Source of the DNA: an uncultured Bacteroidales bacterium
Lineage (GTDB): Bacteria > Bacteroidota > Bacteroidia > Bacteroidales > F082
NCBI GenBank assembly: GCA_947303085.1
Contig: CAMYXP010000002.1
Location: forward strand, 62,001-126,000
Direction of reading: 5' to 3'
DNA length: 64,000 bases
Part shown: piece after piece, positions 47,384-56,500 of the stretch
How the letters are laid out: the number at the start of each line of letters is the position of its first letter
Numbering within the stretch: the first letter of the stretch is position 1
Position numbers and translations under genes: made by a program
The notes under the pieces: generated by a model
What the model was told of the DNA's origin: nothing
What the model saw: the letters and a program-made list of their open reading frames with translations, nothing else
Databases searched by the model: none

Positions 47384-48676
47384 TCAAATTATTTCTCCGT
47401 AACAATCAAAATAATCAGCCTGATTTATCTTCACATTGACAAAACTGCCAATCTGCAAATCATTGTCTTTCATCGAGATAAGCACCTCGTCGTCGACTTC
47501 AGGGGAGTCGTATTGGGTGCGACCGACGTAATAGCCGCCTTCGGTGCGGTCGATAAGCACTTTTTCAGTTCTTCCCAGACGTTTTTGATTGATTTCCAAT
47601 GAGATATCCTGTTGGACATCCATAAATTTATCAACGCGCGCCTTCTTCACCTCTTCCGGAACATCGTCTTCGAGTTCGTATGCCGGTGTCCCCTCTTCAG
47701 CCGAGTAAGCAAACACGCCGGCGCGCTCGAATCTCATCTCCTTGATGAAGTCTATCAACTCATTGAACTGCTCCTCCGTTTCGCCCGGGAAACCAACAAT
47801 AAACGTGCTTCTGAACGCGATGTCGGGAACATACGAACGCACTTTCATGACAAATTCAACGGTTTGCTCGTGTGTCACACCACGGCGCATGGCTTTCAAA
47901 ATTGGCGTGCTGATGTGCTGCAAAGGCAAATCGATATAATGGCAAATCTTCGGATTGTCACGCATCAGTTCGAGAAGCTCCACCGGGAATCCCAGCGGAT
48001 AGCCGTAATGCAAGCGAATCCACTCGATGCCGTCGATTTCGGTCAGTTTCCGAACCAGCTCCACAATATGCGACTTTCCGTCAATGTCGTAGCCGTAATA
48101 TGTGAGGTCTTGAGCAATGAGTATCAACTCTTTAACGCCTTTCTTCGCAAGGTTTTCAGCCTCTGTGATGAGGTTTTCCATCGGCACCGACTTATGCTCG
48201 CCGCGAATCAGCGGAATCGCGCAGAAAGCGCAATGGCGGTTACAGCCCTCCGAAATCTTCAGATATGCGTAATGCGAAGGTGTCGAAAGCACTCTTTCAC
48301 AGCAATACTCAGCATGGAAATCCGATTTCAAGATGTCGGCAGCAACATGCTGCACTGGCTCCACGCCAAAGAAAGCGTCAACTTCGTGAATCTCTTTGCG
48401 CAACTCTTTCTTGTAACGCTCCGAGAGACAGCCCATCACATATAACTTCTTGATTTTATTGGCTTTACGCAGCTCGGCGTATTCCAAAATGGTGTCAATC
48501 GACTCCTCTTTGGCATCGCCTATGAAACCGCAGGTGTTGACAATCACCACATCGGATTTCTCCTCCGAATCGTGGACAATCTTGTATGTGTCGTTCAACA
48601 ACGCCGCCAGATGCTCAGAATCGACTTTATTTTTGGAACATCCTAATGTTACTATGTTTATAACAGGCTTTTTCAT
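47384..48676 (-). CDS. rimO: Ribosomal protein S12 methylthiotransferase
   Basis: VTLGCSKNKVDSEH, ISEGCNRHCAFCAIP, FIVGFPGETEEQF. Confidence 0.95.
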   Translation of the reverse strand: MKKPVINIVTLGCSKNKVDSEHLAALLNDTYKIVHDSEEKSDVVIVNTCGFIGDAKEESIDTILEYAELRKANKIKKLYVMGCLSERYKKELRKEIHEVDAFFGVEPVQHVAADILKSDFHAEYCCERVLSTPSHYAYLKISEGCNRHCAFCAIPLIRGEHKSVPMENLITEAENLAKKGVKELILIAQDLTYYGYDIDGKSHIVELVRKLTEIDGIEWIRLHYGYPLGFPVELLELMRDNPKICHYIDLPLQHISTPILKAMRRGVTHEQTVEFVMKVRSYVPDIAFRSTFIVGFPGETEEQFNELIDFIKEMRFERAGVFAYSAEEGTPAYELEDDVPEEVKKARVDKFMDVQQDISLEINQKRLGRTEKVLIDRTEGGYYVGRTQYDSPEVDDEVLISMKDNDLQIGSFVNVKINQADYFDCYGEII

Positions 48677-49629
48677 TGGAACAATGAATCAACAAACTCT
48701 TTTCTGTCGAAAATCTGCAGATTTTCCATCTTCTCTCCCACTCCGATGTATTTCACCGGAATCTTGAACTGGTCGGAGATGCCGATGACCACACCGCCTT
48801 TGGCTGTACCATCCAACTTGGTGAGTGCCAAAGCGTTAACCTCAGTTGCAGCAATAAACTGGCGAGCTTGCTCAATAGCATTTTGTCCTGTTGAAGCGTC
48901 CAAAACCAGCAACACCTCATGCGGTGCATCAGGGATGACCTTCTGGCACACTTTCTTGATTTTCGAGAGCTCGTTCATCAAGCCGACTTTATTATGCAGA
49001 CGGCCTGCTGTGTCGATCAAAACCACGTCAGCGCCTTGAGCCACTGCCGATTTCACCGTGTCGAACGCCACTGATGCCGGGTCAGCGCCCATGCCTTGCG
49101 AGACGATTGGAACGCCTACCTTGTCGGCCCAAATCTTGAGCTGGTCGACAGCCGCCGCGCGGAAAGTGTCGGAAGCGCCGAGCATCACCTTCTTGCCTGC
49201 CATCTTGAAGTTGTATGCAAGCTTGCCGATGGTGGTGGTCTTGCCCACTCCGTTCACGCCCACAACCATGATGACGTAAGGTTTCTTATCCTCAGGAAGA
49301 TCAAAAGTGCTGCCGTCGCCTGAGTTGTTTTCCTGAAGCAACGATGCTATCTCTTCCTTCAAAATCGAGTTTAACTCGCTGGTTCCCAAGTATTTATCGC
49401 GTGCCACACGTTTCTGAATACGGTCGATGATCTTCAAAGTGGTGTCAACACCAACATCTGAAGTAACCAAAATCTCCTCAAGGTTATCCAAAACCTCGTC
49501 GTCAACCGTCGACTTTCCGATTATAGCCTTCGAAATGCGGTCAAACACGCTGGTTCTTGTCTTCTCCAGACCCTTGTTCAGGTCTTCCTTGGCTTCCTTA
49601 TCTTTCTTAAAAAACGAAAAAAATCCCAT
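48673..49629 (-). CDS. ftsY: Signal recognition particle receptor FtsY
   Basis: VGVNGVGKTTTIGKLAY, DTFRAAAVDQL, LIDTAGRLHNK; 4-nt overlap with rimO. Confidence 0.96.
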   Translation of the reverse strand: MGFFSFFKKDKEAKEDLNKGLEKTRTSVFDRISKAIIGKSTVDDEVLDNLEEILVTSDVGVDTTLKIIDRIQKRVARDKYLGTSELNSILKEEIASLLQENNSGDGSTFDLPEDKKPYVIMVVGVNGVGKTTTIGKLAYNFKMAGKKVMLGASDTFRAAAVDQLKIWADKVGVPIVSQGMGADPASVAFDTVKSAVAQGADVVLIDTAGRLHNKVGLMNELSKIKKVCQKVIPDAPHEVLLVLDASTGQNAIEQARQFIAATEVNALALTKLDGTAKGGVVIGISDQFKIPVKYIGVGEKMENLQIFDRKEFVDSLFQ

Positions 49630-49682
49630 TTATTAATATTTTTGCAAATATACAAAAAAAATGTATATCAATTCATTGTATT

Positions 49683-49783
49683 TGTCATTTCGAGCGAAAC
49701 GAAGTGGAGTCGAGAAATCCTATTCAAACGTTAACATTAATAAAAAGATTTCTCCATTTCGCTCCGCTACAGTCGAAATGACA
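49683..49783. repeat. REP-like long inverted repeat (GTCATTTCGA family)
   Basis: TGTCATTTCGAGCGAAACGAAGTGGAGTCGAGAAATC ... GATTTCTCCATTTCGCTCCGCTACAGTCGAAATGACA. Confidence 0.85.
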
Positions 49784-49794
49784 ACAAGCACAAA

Positions 49795-49825
49795 AAGCCT
49801 TCCCGCCGAGACGGGAAAGCTATTC
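49795..49825 (-). terminator. rpmG-DUF4295 operon terminator (minus strand)
   Basis: Minus strand AGCTTTCCCGTCTCGGCGGGAAGGCTTTTTG. Confidence 0.7.
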
Positions 49826-49849
49826 TAAATCAATTCAAAAAACTATATA

Positions 49850-50002
49850 TTAGTTCTTTGCGATGAATTCCTGTGCAGAATCGATAGGAACGATGGTCTC
49901 TTCAAAATAGTAAGCACCAGTCTTCTCTGATTTCTTCATCTTGATGACCTTTGTGAATTCCTTACCTGCTGTGTGCAATGATGCAACTACCTTCTTTGCC
50001 AT
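49850..50002 (-). CDS. DUF4295 family small protein
   Basis: Not in ORF track (50 aa): MAKKVVASLHTAGKEFTKVIKMKKSEKTGAYYFEETIVPIDSAQEFIAKN, next to rpmG as usual in Bacteroidota. Confidence 0.9.
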   Translation of the reverse strand: MAKKVVASLHTAGKEFTKVIKMKKSEKTGAYYFEETIVPIDSAQEFIAKN

Positions 50003-50012
50003 ATCCTAAATC

Positions 50013-50201
50013 TTATTTAATTTCTTTGTGAAGAGTCATTTTCTTAAGGATTGGATTGTATTTCATGAGTTCCAATCTCTCTGGGGTGTTCTTCTTGTTC
50101 TTTGTAGTAACGTAACGAGAAGTTCCCGGGATGCCTGTTGCCTTTTGCTCTGTGCACTCCAAAATCACTTGTACGCGTGCGTCTTTAACTTTCTTTGACA
50201 T
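50013..50201 (-). CDS. rpmG: 50S ribosomal protein L33
   Basis: [43 protein letters not shown]. Confidence 0.96.
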   Translation of the reverse strand: MSKKVKDARVQVILECTEQKATGIPGTSRYVTTKNKKNTPERLELMKYNPILKKMTLHKEIK

Positions 50202-50326
50202 ATTCTTATCCTTTCAAATTTCGGACTGCAAAAATACAGATTTTTTTAATATCTGACAATATTTTTTGTCCAAAAATTTTATCAACTTTGAAATTTTCTT
50301 ATTTCTCTGATTATCAATTATTTAAA

Positions 50327-52027
50327 TTACTCTTTGTTGATAATTTTATTGACAACCTCGAGAATTTCAGCCTCTTTCTTGATGGCAGCGGCCTCAATCT
50401 TTGCGCCGTCGGCGACAATTTTCTCGGCAAATGCTCTGTCCTTCAATCCTGCTGCGTTGATCTTCACATTGAGATATGCTCCCATCACAGCACTTCTGCA
50501 GCACAAAGCACCTACTCCGGCGTCTGACACTGATGCAGGATTGCCTGTTCTTGCCATAGCCTCAACGATGTCGAATGCCTCAAATGCCACGTTCATGGTC
50601 TTGAAAGGCACCTTTGTCGCATACTGCGATGCAAGCTCAAGTGCTTCCATACGTGCAGCCTTGTCGGCGTCGGTCTTCTTCGGCATCTGTAATGCAGCCA
50701 TGATCTTGTTGAATGCGTTGGTATCTTCGTCAACCAAGTCAAGTAATTGATCCTTTAGGACTTGACCTTTTTCAGCGATCTTCGAGAACTCTTCCCAACG
50801 GTCATCCCAACCTGGTTTGTGTGATGAAAGGTTAGCCACCATCGTTGCCAAAGCTGCGCCGAGAGCGCCCATGTAAGCTGAGATTGAGCCGCCACCTGGT
50901 GCCGGACTCTCGCTGGCTGTCTCGTTGGCAAAGCCTGTGCAGGTCATGTCGACAAGCTTCTTCTGTGTCATGTCTTCAATCAAGAATTCGATGACTTTTT
51001 CCTTCGGGTTGAATGGTTTCAGATCGTCGAGACCCATCGACTTGATAGCGATCTTCATGATTTCGTCCTCGCTCACGCCTAATGAACGCTGCTGTTTTGC
51101 AAGATAATACTTACCAGCGTCGATAAGCACCTTCTTAGGAATCAAACCGACGATCTCGCAGCCTGTCACGCGCACTCCACGAGCTGCAGCTTTAGCGCAG
51201 ACCTCGTCGAAGCAGACGTGAACCGGTGAGACGTTGATGTTTGTGATGTTCATTGAAACCTGGGCGATGCCGTATTCCTCGATGAACCAGCCGATAGCCT
51301 TGGTGCTCTTCAGAGTGCCAGGAATCATGATGGTGTTGCCGTTTTCGTCTTTCATCGGCTTGTCGGTGACCTTCGGTCCCACTCTCTTCGGACGGCCTTT
51401 CTCGCGAACGTCGAAAGCGATGGCGTTGGCGCGGCGTGTCGAGGTGGTGTTGAGGTTATAGTTGATAGCGATGAGGAAGTCTCTGGCTCCGACCTGTGTG
51501 GCGCCGGTCTGTGCCACATGCTCGTTCCACTCGTTCGGACCGAAATCAGGTTTCCATTCCTCTGTGCCGAGACGGCTCGACAATGACTCGTATTCACCCG
51601 TGCGGCAGTAAGCCAAGTTCTTACGTTTTGGCTGGAAAGCGGCCTCTTCGTAGCAGTAGATCGGGATATTGAGCTCTTCGCCGAAGCGTTTTGCGAGGTT
51701 ACGGGCATAAACCACCACCTCGTCCATTGTGATGTTTGAAATCGGGATGAGAGGGCAAACGTCTGTTGCACCCTGACGTGGATGGTCGCCGTGATGGTTA
51801 CGCATGTCGATAAGCTCGGCAGCCTTCTTCACCACGCGGAATGCGGCTTCGCACACGTTTTCCGGCTCGCCCACAAAAGTGATGACGGTACGGTTAGTTG
51901 TCGCACCCGGGTCAACGTCCAACAATTTCACGCCTTCAACCTTTTCGATTTCGGCAGTCACCTGATTGATGATGTTCATATCGCGACCTTCGCTGATATT
52001 CGGAACACATTCGATTAATTGTTTCAT
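50327..52027 (-). CDS. ftcD: Glutamate formimidoyltransferase / formimidoyltetrahydrofolate cyclodeaminase
   Basis: IECVPNISEGRD; C-terminal SPAPGGGSISAYMGALGAALATMV cyclodeaminase domain. Confidence 0.94.
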   Translation of the reverse strand: MKQLIECVPNISEGRDMNIINQVTAEIEKVEGVKLLDVDPGATTNRTVITFVGEPENVCEAAFRVVKKAAELIDMRNHHGDHPRQGATDVCPLIPISNITMDEVVVYARNLAKRFGEELNIPIYCYEEAAFQPKRKNLAYCRTGEYESLSSRLGTEEWKPDFGPNEWNEHVAQTGATQVGARDFLIAINYNLNTTSTRRANAIAFDVREKGRPKRVGPKVTDKPMKDENGNTIMIPGTLKSTKAIGWFIEEYGIAQVSMNITNINVSPVHVCFDEVCAKAAARGVRVTGCEIVGLIPKKVLIDAGKYYLAKQQRSLGVSEDEIMKIAIKSMGLDDLKPFNPKEKVIEFLIEDMTQKKLVDMTCTGFANETASESPAPGGGSISAYMGALGAALATMVANLSSHKPGWDDRWEEFSKIAEKGQVLKDQLLDLVDEDTNAFNKIMAALQMPKKTDADKAARMEALELASQYATKVPFKTMNVAFEAFDIVEAMARTGNPASVSDAGVGALCCRSAVMGAYLNVKINAAGLKDRAFAEKIVADGAKIEAAAIKKEAEILEVVNKIINKE

Positions 52028-52031
52028 GATT

Positions 52032-53081
52032 TTATATTTTATTGTTATTACTAATTTTGCTTTTTATTTCCCAATGTCCAGTTTTATTACTTCCTACTCT
52101 GACAATCACTCCTTGGTTTTTCAATTCTCCCAAACGACGTTTCACGGTAGCCTCCGAAACGCCAAGCAATTCTGCGTATTTCGAATAATTAAGTCTGTTA
52201 TTTGACAACAACTCCTTATATAAACGGTCAGTTATCGGGTCAGAGAATGATTTTATCGGGTCAGATTTGGTATTTATCGGGTCAAAATCCAACGATTTTT
52301 TATGTGCATCAATCTCTTTACTAAGATTTTTGATATGTTCCTGAAGCATAAACTCTCGAAAAGGATTTGGTGATTCCAAATCCCTCGAATCTATCAGCGA
52401 CTGTATGTATTCGGCTTTATCTTCTTTGACAACCTTAACAGGTACCAATCCGAATTCATATTGCAGATGATTCATAACAAGACGCGACATTCTGCCGTTG
52501 CCATCAACCCATGGATGAATTGTAACCAATTGATAATGTGCATCAAAACTAATAATATATTGGGTGATTACATCATTTTTATCAATTAATTGATGACGGT
52601 TTGTATTTATCTGCTGACAGAACTCCAAAAGTTTAGCAGGAACTTTATGATAATCCATATAAGAAGGACCGCCTATGCCAGCACTAACGTTTAGTAAACG
52701 GAAATCGCCTTTTGATGCATCGAAACTCCCTTCTAGCGTATTATATTGGCCACCAGTGTTTTTCATAACTACAGCCGACATGCTTTTTAGCATATCCAAA
52801 GAAAAATCGGCATGTTTCCCAGCTAATTTCATCGAATATTCATACGCCGCCTTAAGGTCGAGGTTCATCATCTGCTCCATCATGGTTCTTTTGTTGCTGG
52901 TGATGCCCTCATCAAACAAAAGCTGATTCTCAACCTCAGTAACTGTTGAGCCTTCGATAGCTGTCGAATGGGTAATAATCGAGTACAGATAGAACTTCTG
53001 ATAGTCTATCTGCTCGGTAATGCCCAGTGATTTGTATTCATTGAGCACATTCAACAACTTCTTGACCAACTCCTGCTTCAT
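52032..53081 (-). CDS. Fic family protein with C-terminal winged HTH
   Basis: Fic motif IHPWVDGNGRMSRLVMN; C-terminal SKYAELLGVSEATVKRRLGELKNQGVIVRVG. Confidence 0.92.
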   Translation of the reverse strand: MKQELVKKLLNVLNEYKSLGITEQIDYQKFYLYSIITHSTAIEGSTVTEVENQLLFDEGITSNKRTMMEQMMNLDLKAAYEYSMKLAGKHADFSLDMLKSMSAVVMKNTGGQYNTLEGSFDASKGDFRLLNVSAGIGGPSYMDYHKVPAKLLEFCQQINTNRHQLIDKNDVITQYIISFDAHYQLVTIHPWVDGNGRMSRLVMNHLQYEFGLVPVKVVKEDKAEYIQSLIDSRDLESPNPFREFMLQEHIKNLSKEIDAHKKSLDFDPINTKSDPIKSFSDPITDRLYKELLSNNRLNYSKYAELLGVSEATVKRRLGELKNQGVIVRVGSNKTGHWEIKSKISNNNKI

Positions 53082-53146
53082 TTGCTTTGAAATAATTCAA
53101 ACTGCAAAGATAGTAAAAAGTTTGGAGTTGGAAGTTTTTTTCACAA

Positions 53147-53174
53147 TAAAAAAAGCCCGCTATACTGCGGGCTA
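53147..53174 (-). terminator. Terminator downstream of small 86-aa gene (minus strand)
   Basis: Minus strand AGCCCGCAGTATAGCGGGCTTTTTTT. Confidence 0.75.
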
Positions 53175-53231
53175 AATTTCACAAAACAAAAACAATTGTT
53201 TTGTCATTCCGACCGAAGCGGAGGAATCTCG

Positions 53232-53492
53232 TTATTTTCTCCTCTTGCGAGCGACGGCGTAGCCAGCACCGAGGGCGGTGAGGACTAACAAACCGCTGCC
53301 GAGAGGTGCTTGCTCGTTTTGACCATTACCTAATGTGGTGTTGCCTGGCAGATTGAAATCTACTGATGATGGATTAATCATTCTGTCGGAGTAATCATTA
53401 TAATACGAACCAAAGAAACCATCACGACCCTGAGCGCTTGCTGATAAACCAAGCATCATAACTATAGCGATTGCAAATAATATCTTTTTCAT
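53232..53492 (-). CDS. Small secreted protein with CTERM-like tail (PLGSG - TM - RKRRK)
   Basis: Signal peptide MKKILFAIAIVMMLGLSASAQ and C-terminal APLGSGLLVLTALGAGYAVARKRRK. Confidence 0.75.
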   Translation of the reverse strand: MKKILFAIAIVMMLGLSASAQGRDGFFGSYYNDYSDRMINPSSVDFNLPGNTTLGNGQNEQAPLGSGLLVLTALGAGYAVARKRRK

Positions 53493-53514
53493 TGTATTTT
53501 CTCCTTATCTTTAA

Positions 53515-56500
53515 TTATCTAACAACAATTTTCTGAGTTTTAATATCTGTTCCAACCAAACGAAGAACGTAAACGCCTTGAGCGTTGACATTGATTAATT
53601 CAGTGCCATTGACGTTTTGTGTTGAAACCATGCGACCAATTACGTCGAATATTTGCAATTCGCCTTCGCCGCTAACAATTATATCTGAACCATTCTGGTA
53701 TGCGAAGATGTCTTCACCATTGTTGTCGTAGTTAGGCAGATAGCCGAGATGTACAATGAAGCGAGCTTCGCTGTCTTGTGGTGAGCCTATGAAGCTGTAT
53801 TCACCTTCGAGCAACATATCGATGTCCTCGCCAGTCATGCGGTCGATGACATGGAGATAATTGAACTCGCCCTTTGTCTTGAAGCTAAGCTTGTACTGTC
53901 CCATTGTCATAGCCTTGAAGTTGAGGTTAAATGACTGAGTATTATCAGCCATTGTTGCAACGGCAAAGCTTTCGCCATCTTTAGGGATGTAGATTTGCTG
54001 GATATTTGAATTGCGGTGGTTAATCTTGTTAAGACCATGACCTTCGTCGAACAATGCAAATGTCACATCTTCGTACTGGTTGTTGGCAACGATAAATTTG
54101 ATATAGTCGTTGTTGGCTCTTCCTTTACTAGATTGTGCTGTTTTGTGAATATATGCATCACCAGCAGTTGTTGCCTGAACGAGGAATCCTTGACATGGTG
54201 CGATTTCATCATCATTTTCTGCAGTGAGTTTAGTGGTCCATGCATCTTCGCCAGTAAGGACATAACATGCATCTAATGTGTTACCATCAGCAACAACATG
54301 TTTCAATGTAATGTTGTGTGAATATGGGTTGCCGAGGAGAGCGAAACCTCTAAGACCTTCTACGCTTGCATCTACTGTTAATGATTGCTTATAGCTTTCA
54401 GCGACGTTGATAGTACCGGCAAACTCCAAAGCATCGGTATCACCTTTTCTATATAAGTAACCACGACCTTCTTCAAACATATCATCATCGAAACCAGCCC
54501 CGATACTATTTTCCCAAGTCATTGTGCTTTCTTTGTAACGATAAATATCGTATAATCTATTATCGCCATCCATTGGCTTGAGGTTTTCAACATCACCAAA
54601 ACCAGTTGAACTTGTTGGAGTTGAAATGGTGTACCAGCCAGTTTTATTTTCTGAATCCCATGCTTTGTCGATATTCTTTTTGATAGTGGCTACCACTGCG
54701 TTGGGGCAATTGAGCTGACCACCGTCTTCGATGATGAGTTTGGCATAGCCCAAATTGTTCGTCAGCACATTTTCACCCATATCCAACGTCTTGCCGCTCG
54801 GGATGATGGAAGGACCTGTAATAGTGACTTTGTCCGTGACGGTCTCGTTCACGAACACGCGAGTGTAGTAGGTAGTTGTACCCAAAGAAACAACAACTTC
54901 CTTGTAGAGCTGGATGGGCTGCTGACTATAATCCTTGTAATAGCGGAAACGATAATTGGATACTCCAGAAGCATTATTAAATCTTAATGCAACTGTATTA
55001 CTAGCACTTCCAAGAATATTTACACATTCGTTTTCATCATTATAACTGATTGTATTTTCATACGCAGTGGCATCACTAGAATTCAATCCATTGCTATAAG
55101 CTGTTTTTCCAATGTAATAGCCGCTTGCACTTTGGATGGAATACCCATTTTCATAGGTATCAATGGTGAAGATAGAACCATTAACATCATCATCAGAATT
55201 GATAATACCATTGCTAATAGTTACTCCTATGACATTATGTCCACCATCTAATTCAGTCAAACTGCCATCAAAAGCAACGCTTTCATATTCTTGTACAATC
55301 AGATAGTTGCCTCTCCAGTCTTGGAGGTCTTCGGTGACTTTCTCGTAATAGGCTTCACGACCTTCGATGCGGGCATACACGGCATAGAAAATCTCATCGC
55401 CTTGGATGGTCACTTGAGCGCCCGCAGCCATAGGCGTATCGATGTTGGCAGGAGTGGTGGTCCAACCAGCAAAGCTGAACTCGCTGTCCAAATCCTCACC
55501 AACGGGGAGCGTGAGCGTATTGGAAAGCACTTGGGCTTGGGTTTCTACACCATTTTCAGAATAAGTGATGTTATAGACCGAAACCGCCGTAACGGTGATG
55601 GTAACATTTTGTGCAGGCATGTTGAAAGTATAGAGCCCGCCCTCAATATCATCCACATGATTGACGTCGTTCACCATCAGTTCGCTGATGGCGTAGCCTT
55701 CTTCGGCGCTAACGCTGAGGGCAATCGGAGTGCCTTCGGTGACTTGGGCGGCATCCTCGCCTTCAAACAAGGAGACCCAATTGTTATCATCGGGGTCGGT
55801 GGCATCGAAGACTTCGATTCCAGCATGGCTCACGCTGGTGACTTCGAGGGTGTATTGCTGGGCTTGGTGAGGCGTCCGGGAAACAATTTGGCAACCTTGG
55901 TTGAACTCATAAATTGAGTTGTTATAAAGAGTCATTGAGCCAGAAACCACAACAACATCGCCAACAGCGACATAGGCGGCATCATTACCTCCGCAACGAT
56001 AAGCACGCAAGTATGCTTGATCGCCAACTGCATCCACCATGTCGAACGTGACATTAGAAAATTGTGAATCATATGCTGTTACAATACTAGAAACAATACC
56101 AGTCACATAAGCATCTGCAACATTGTGATTAGCGGCATTGTCAATAGCATCAATGGCATCAGCCACACTCATCGGAGTAACCACCGAGCCGTTGAGGGCG
56201 ATGGTAACCGAAGTGGCGCCTGTGGACGAAAGGGTGAGCGTACCCGTAGGATTGCCCGTCTGGTTGGCCTTCATGCGAACCCAAATAGTAGTGGAAACTT
56301 CACCGTTAGATTCAGCGAGGGTGAGTGAATTGGTATAAGTGCCATTCTCGGCAGTCGAAATCTCGAAAACGCTGTTGGCACCGACCGATGCAGTAATATC
56401 ATCAGTAAGGTTAGCACCTGTAACGGCAACCGACTGGGCAGCACTCGGATCGGTGCTGGTGCTCAGGCAAGAGAAAGTGTTCAGCGTGGAAGGGCTGGCT

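Noticed and set aside
47612-48445. 277-aa plus-strand ORF
   Set aside because: Fully antisense to the clearly identified rimO; a codon-bias shadow with no recognisable motif.
55291-55917. 208-aa plus-strand ORF
   Set aside because: Antisense to the large T9SS gene; no independent support.
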